From the NCBI GenBank assembly GCA_016209225.1, contig JACQWO010000095.1, forward strand, positions 1 to 35,536: a stretch of DNA of 35,536 nt, given 5' to 3'. The DNA is from Desulfobacterales bacterium. GTDB lineage: Bacteria > Desulfobacterota > UBA8473. Positions 31,951 through 35,536 of this stretch are shown here, piece after piece. Below the pieces are notes generated by a model that made no database searches, was not told the origin of the DNA, and saw nothing but the letters and a program-made list of their open reading frames with translations. Within the stretch, counting starts at the first letter, position 1. Each line of letters begins with the position of its first letter. A program made the translations under genes and the position numbers.

Positions 31951-32113
31951 AGTCAAAGGCTTTGATTATTGTTTAAGCAAAGATGCGATTGAAAGATATA
32001 GAGAGAAGCCCATTGAGTTACGACTTAAATGGCTTTACATGGGAAACCTCTTGCGTAAGGGTTACAGTAAGGATGTTATTGAGATTCAGGATAAATTCAG
32101 AGAAGGGAAGTAG
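31937..32113 (+). CDS. 58-residue partner of the DUF6036 nucleotidyltransferase
   Basis: 58 residues: FDYCLSKDAIERYREKPIEL then RLKWLYMGNLLRKGYSKDVI and a basic tail. Small proteins of this type, with the K-W-L-Y-M-G-N-L-L motif, commonly sit beside DUF6036-like nucleotidyltransferases, probably as the antitoxin or cofactor; that is from memory of gene neighbourhoods. It overlaps the 3' end of the nucleotidyltransferase frame by 14 nt and has AAGGA before the ATG. The overlap supports the reading that the two frames upstream are one gene. Confidence 0.7.
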   Translation: MRKSKVKGFDYCLSKDAIERYREKPIELRLKWLYMGNLLRKGYSKDVIEIQDKFREGK

Positions 32114-32133
32114 TTTTTCTTAGGAGGCGGAGG

Positions 32134-33591
32134 ATGAAAGGGATATTTGCAGTAATTTTAATCTTTGCATTAGCAGGCTCGATGGCAGGGTGTGCGACAC
32201 CGTTGACGAATGCGGTAAGTAGGGGCGACGTCCAGCAGGTTAAAACCCTGCTTGATAGCGGAGCTCAGATTGATGAGCAAGGTGGTGACCCTTCTCGAAC
32301 ACCGTTAGCATGGGCAATAACATATAGGCATTTTGATATAGTAAAACTCTTGATTGAGAGGGGTGCAGACCTTAATTATAGGGGGATGGGATCACCTCTA
32401 TCTTGGGCCATAAAGGTTGGTGATATTAATTTGGTGAATTTTTTGATCGAGAAAGGCGCGAATGTAAATCAAATTCAATGGGATTTAAGTACACCTTTAA
32501 TGGAGGCAGCGCAAAAGAGAAACACTAATATTGTAGACCTTCTGCTGGAAAGGGGTGCTGATCTGGAATATGCAATAAATGCATGTGCCGTAAACAAAGC
32601 GCATTGGGTGTGGGGTGCTGAGCCTTGCCTTGCAACATTAAAACCAATCAAGGCTAAACAGGATAAAATCGCGCAACAGAAAGAAAAAGAGCAGGAGATA
32701 GCTAGGGCAAAAGAGATAGAAATGTTGAAGGCGAAAGAGATGAAGGACTTACTCAAAGAAGTTGTTAAGGAATCATCTATGCAAAAAACCGATTCTAAAG
32801 CCGTTCCTTCCATTCAGTCCGACATAGACAAACCCTCCTTCAGTCCGTCGGAGAGGATAATGAGAGATAACGATCTTGCAGTCATCATCGGCATAGAAGG
32901 CTACCAGAGCCTTCCAAAATCCGATTATTCGTATGACGATGCAAAACTTGTGGGTGATTATGTAAAGGCATTGGGCTTTAAGCCGAGAAATATAGAACTT
33001 CTCTTGGATGAACGTGCGACTAAGTCAGCCATTGAAAAGATTATAAAAACATGGCTTCCAAACAAGGCGAAGCCTGAAAGCAGGGTATTTGTGTATTATT
33101 CAGGGCATGGAGCACCAGAGCCAAAAACAGGAGATGCTTATATTGTGCCGTTTGATGGAGACCCAAACTACCTCTCTGATACAGGTTATCCGCTTAAAAG
33201 TCTTTATGACACTCTGGCTAAACTTCAGGTTGCAGAAGTAACAGTTATTCTTGACTCATGCTTTTCAGGTGCAGGAGGAAGGAGCGTTCTTGCAAAAGGG
33301 GCAAGGCCTTTGGTGATGATGACAGAGGGTTTCGTTTTACCGCAGAATATTGCAGTTCTATCTGCAACACTAGGAACACAGATTTCTACATCATCTCCAG
33401 AAAAAGGGCATGGCGTATTCACATACTATTTTCTCAAGGCGTTGAAGGACGGCAAAAAGACAATTACGGAGATTTATGAATACATAAAGCCACTGGTAGA
33501 AGACGAGGCAAAGGCAATCAATGTCCAGCAAAGCCCAAGCATAAATCCTGAACCAGAAAAGATAAAAGGAAGGTTTGGGTTGAGGAAGTGA
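32134..33591 (+). CDS. Ankyrin-repeat caspase-like (C14) lipoprotein
   Basis: 485 residues. A lipoprotein signal peptide with lipobox MAGC (Cys20, followed by Ala, so outer-membrane sorting is likely); three to four ankyrin repeats (about 21-150, with TPLAWAITYRHFDIVKLLIE and TPLMEAAQKRNTNIVDLLLE); a Lys/Glu-rich coiled linker (about 175-215); and a caspase-fold peptidase C14 domain (about 245-420) with catalytic His325 in YYSGHGAPE and Cys376 in LDSCFSGAGG. The domain is complete. AGGAGGCGGAGG precedes the ATG. It is predicted to act in the periplasm; the ankyrin part may bind a partner. Activation signal and substrate are unknown. Confidence 0.9.
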   Translation: MKGIFAVILIFALAGSMAGCATPLTNAVSRGDVQQVKTLLDSGAQIDEQGGDPSRTPLAWAITYRHFDIVKLLIERGADLNYRGMGSPLSWAIKVGDINLVNFLIEKGANVNQIQWDLSTPLMEAAQKRNTNIVDLLLERGADLEYAINACAVNKAHWVWGAEPCLATLKPIKAKQDKIAQQKEKEQEIARAKEIEMLKAKEMKDLLKEVVKESSMQKTDSKAVPSIQSDIDKPSFSPSERIMRDNDLAVIIGIEGYQSLPKSDYSYDDAKLVGDYVKALGFKPRNIELLLDERATKSAIEKIIKTWLPNKAKPESRVFVYYSGHGAPEPKTGDAYIVPFDGDPNYLSDTGYPLKSLYDTLAKLQVAEVTVILDSCFSGAGGRSVLAKGARPLVMMTEGFVLPQNIAVLSATLGTQISTSSPEKGHGVFTYYFLKALKDGKKTITEIYEYIKPLVEDEAKAINVQQSPSINPEPEKIKGRFGLRK

Positions 33592-33764
33592 AGATATACT
33601 TTAGTAGGCATGCAAGAAGGCAGATGAAGTGGAGGGAGGTTGCTGAAGATGAAAAGGTTATTGGTATTGAGATTATAGGGGCAACAGAGCGATATAAACT
33701 GGAAGACATCTTCAACCTTTCTACTGAAAATCTGATATTAGAAGAAACAGCGCAAAAGCGCTGA
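33588..33764 (+). pseudogene. DUF4258-DUF2283 hybrid remnant
   Basis: 58 residues from GTG overlapping the caspase stop. The first 20, KIYFSRHARRQMKWREVAED, are the start of a DUF4258 toxin-like protein (F-S-x-H-A-x-x-R-M-K). The rest, KVIGIEIIGATERYKLEDIF then NLSTENLILEE, is the end of a DUF2283 antitoxin-like protein. These two families are often neighbours, so an in-frame deletion seems to have fused the head of one to the tail of the other. The product would have neither domain whole. Confidence 0.65.
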
Positions 33765-34105
33765 AGATAATTGAAAAATAATATGGAGACCTGTCCTTTC
33801 TGGAAATGGGAAAATTACCTTGACTTAAAATTCATGGGAGGTAGGCTCATTGATACAGGCTGTTTTGTGATAAAATAGCTACAGAAACTTAGGGTTCTTA
33901 GAGAAGGAAATCGCTGAAGATATGGAAAATGTCTTTGCTGAAATGAGGCAAAAGGAGGGTTGGATATCGGTTCCAGCCCTGTAACAGCTACAAAAAGGCA
34001 TCGCATAATCATCAGCATTGGATATGAGATTGTTCCAGTGGTGATGGCCAATCGTTTTAGGTGGAGAGTTGTATTGAGAATAGATATGGCAAAGGAGAAG
34101 ATAGC
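33765..34105. other. 341-bp gap without a recognised gene
   Basis: All three plus-strand frames are broken. Fragments such as KEIAEDMENVFAEMRQKEGW and RFRWRVVLRIDMAKEKIA look protein-like but I recognise no family. It may be decayed sequence from a lost module. Confidence 0.4.
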
Positions 34106-34375
34106 ATGACGATTAATCAAGCATTAATCGAAAAAATTATTAGCGTAGCAAAGAGGTATGGGGCTACGAGATTGATTTTGTTCGGCAGCGCATTGGAAAT
34201 GCCTGGACAGGCACGAGACATCGACCTTGCATGTGACGGCATTGAAGGATGGAAATTATACGAAATGGCGGCAAAAATCGAAGAAGAATTGGGCGCTTCT
34301 TTGGATATTGTACCATTGAATCCGCCAACCCGCTTTACAAGGATTATAGAGGCAAAGGGTAAAACCTTGTTATGA
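34106..34375 (+). CDS. MntA-like minimal nucleotidyltransferase antitoxin
   Basis: 89 residues of the minimal nucleotidyltransferase fold. RLILFGSALEMPGQARDIDL contains the GS-x9-D-x-D active site (family consensus has ten residues between), and SLDIVPLNPPTRF the third strand. MntA proteins neutralise HepT by attaching AMP units to a Tyr of its active site. AAGGAG is eight bases from the ATG at 34106; an in-frame ATG at 34061 is not needed. The stop overlaps the next ATG (ATGA), matching the usual pair. Confidence 0.85.
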   Translation: MTINQALIEKIISVAKRYGATRLILFGSALEMPGQARDIDLACDGIEGWKLYEMAAKIEEELGASLDIVPLNPPTRFTRIIEAKGKTLL

Positions 34376-34830
34376 GATCTGAAGATCTTCGAGAAGAAAT
34401 TGATATTGAGCTGGAATTGATTGACTCTACAGTGAGCGAACTGACAGCTTTACGGGATGACATAGCTCAAAGAGACCCGACTGTTCGTGAAAAGACGGCT
34501 GCTGGCGCTTTTCTGGCTCAATTTTACACAGGCATAGAGAATATCCTGAAAAGAATCTGCCATTTCAATGCTATTGCTATTCCGACTGGTGATACATGGC
34601 ATATTGATCTTTTTAAACATTTTTGCAAGCCAGGTTACGGTCCTCTGCCAGTATTATTTGATGAATCATTGGCATCCGACATGGCGCCATTCCGTAAATT
34701 TAGGCATGTTGTGTATCACGGTTATGGATTTCAACTGGATTGGAGCCGGATGAAGGAAGGGATAGAATCTGTAGAGAATGTATACCTGCGGTTTAAAACA
34801 AGGCTTTTGGAATATATGCAAACATTGTAA
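34372..34830 (+). CDS. HepT-like HEPN RNase toxin
   Basis: 152-residue HEPN protein. The catalytic R-x4-H-x-Y motif is present as RHVVYHGY in FRKFRHVVYHGYGFQLDW, including the Tyr that MntA modifies. A helical N-terminal half (LELIDSTVSELTALRDDI; AQFYTGIENILKRICHF) fits the HEPN four-helix fold. HepT degrades RNA when not modified. The gene is translationally coupled to the MntA-like gene by a 4-nt overlap and appears intact, unlike the HEPN fragment at 29976. Confidence 0.86.
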   Translation: MRSEDLREEIDIELELIDSTVSELTALRDDIAQRDPTVREKTAAGAFLAQFYTGIENILKRICHFNAIAIPTGDTWHIDLFKHFCKPGYGPLPVLFDESLASDMAPFRKFRHVVYHGYGFQLDWSRMKEGIESVENVYLRFKTRLLEYMQTL

Positions 34831-34847
34831 TTTCAGGAGGTGAAATT

Positions 34848-35536
34848 ATGAGAATGAAGGGTGATTTAATTTCTTTAATCAGTGTAATCTTTATCCTGCT
34901 TGTGGGCATGGCGATGACAGGGTGTGCAACAACTCCATTAAGGGCACAGTTCAAAACAGAAGTTGGGGTTATCGGTATATCAAAAAAACTCCCTCTCAAA
35001 GCAGCGTTGTACGTTTCAGATACAACAAAGGCATACTCTTTTAATGCACCAATTCCTTTAGGCAGCTTGGAATATCATTTTGGAGAACATATAGAAAGAG
35101 CATCTTTCACAGCTTTTTCACAGGTATTTGAAGAAATATCAGTTGTTAGAGAGATGCGTAATCTTGACCAATTTGATATCGTAATAGAACCAGAATTCGT
35201 TAAAGAAAAGACACGAGTCAATATTGGTTTAAGTAAAATAGAAGTAACTGTCGGTCTGGCTTACCATGTATCTGACCGTGATGGTGTGTTCTGGCAGAAT
35301 GTTTTTGTTGGTGATGTGACAACTGGCGGACACAGAACTGATATAATGAAACAAGGGGAAGCCTTATCTAAAGCTGTGAAGGAGGGAGCACTCCAAATGG
35401 GGAGGGATTTCAATAGCGAGACAATAATTAATAGGCTCTATGCAAAACGCACCTCGCCCTCTACGCCTATGTTAAAAGAAAAAATTGGAGCTTTCCCTGA
35501 AATCCTACCAGCTCCCAAATCCGATGTTGACGAACT
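34848..35536 (+). CDS. Predicted lipoprotein of unknown function (3' partial)
   Basis: At least 229 residues, running off the window end without a stop. A signal peptide (LISLISVIFILLVGMAM) ends in lipobox MTGC (Cys26) followed by ATTPL, much like the caspase lipoprotein (GCATPL). The body is beta-rich: KLPLKAALYVSDTTKAYSFN, GEHIERASFTAFSQVFEEIS, DIVIEPEFVKEKTRVNIG and VFWQNVFVGDVTTGG. This outline recalls small Gram-negative surface lipoproteins but I do not recognise the family. AGGAGGTGA is ideally placed before the ATG. Outer-membrane attachment is likely. Confidence 0.75.
   Translation, partial: MRMKGDLISLISVIFILLVGMAMTGCATTPLRAQFKTEVGVIGISKKLPLKAALYVSDTTKAYSFNAPIPLGSLEYHFGEHIERASFTAFSQVFEEISVVREMRNLDQFDIVIEPEFVKEKTRVNIGLSKIEVTVGLAYHVSDRDGVFWQNVFVGDVTTGGHRTDIMKQGEALSKAVKEGALQMGRDFNSETIINRLYAKRTSPSTPMLKEKIGAFPEILPAPKSDVDE

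Noticed and set aside
33783-33875. Short plus-strand frame starting METCPFWKW
   Set aside because: About 30 residues with no ribosome site or recognised family.
33815-34120. 101-residue minus-strand frame opposite the gap before mntA
   Set aside because: No recognised domain, no convincing ribosome site, and it overlaps the mntA start region.

Overview
The window looks like a chromosomal segment of a moderately AT-rich anaerobic bacterium. It carries a nickel carbon-monoxide dehydrogenase with its ferredoxin and flavoprotein, a CooT-type nickel protein, LarE, a Gram-negative type IV pilus assembly operon (pilMNOPQ), an ADP-forming acyl-CoA ligase alpha subunit and lipobox lipoproteins. Desulfobacterota or a neighbouring lineage such as Nitrospirota fits best. 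This is inferred from gene content only; there is no rRNA or other marker.

Layout. 1-297: end of an IS1182-like transposase and its right end. 298-9003, all minus strand: larE, ftsB-like, pilM-N-O-P-Q, aroC, aroK, GNAT acetyltransferase. A 218-bp foldback element flanked by a 6-bp direct repeat has split aroC from aroK, and pilQ ends inside a degenerate repeat. 9380-12429, plus strand: HAD hydrolase, sugar-nucleotide epimerase, DUF3842-cooT pair, EndoIII-like glycosylase. 12507-13173: RHH-PIN toxin-antitoxin pair, ended by a MITE-like element. 13394-16587: signalling cluster (PAS histidine kinase, an internally deleted receiver, receiver-PAS-HD-GYP) that is visibly more GC-rich and looks chimeric at both ends. 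16819-20537: cooS-cooF-FAD oxidoreductase, predicted to pass electrons from CO to NAD(P). 20802-23123: a small secreted ORF, DedA, acyl-CoA ligase alpha. 23606-28482: Mre11/SbcD-like nuclease, YhaN/SbcC-like ATPase, MFS transporter.

28700-35536 is an accessory island. It holds a zinc-finger/HTH/Panacea antitoxin, an IS5-type remnant, a broken HEPN gene fused to a caspase fragment, a FitAB/VapBC-like pair, a frameshifted DUF6036 nucleotidyltransferase with its 58-aa partner, an ankyrin-caspase lipoprotein, a DUF4258/DUF2283 hybrid, an MntA-HepT pair and a second lipoprotein cut by the window edge. The caspase 3' end occurs three times. Two copies are 58-bp near-perfect direct repeats flanking the PIN toxin-antitoxin pair, and each copy ends in a Shine-Dalgarno-like GAGG plus a stop codon overlapping a start codon. 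This suggests that toxin-antitoxin cassettes have been plugged in behind caspase genes, and it is the most unusual structure in the window.

Several intergenic gaps hold palindromic elements with short terminal inverted repeats around degenerate 7-10-bp repeats; these appear to have shaped gene ends (pilQ, vapC) and operon breaks.
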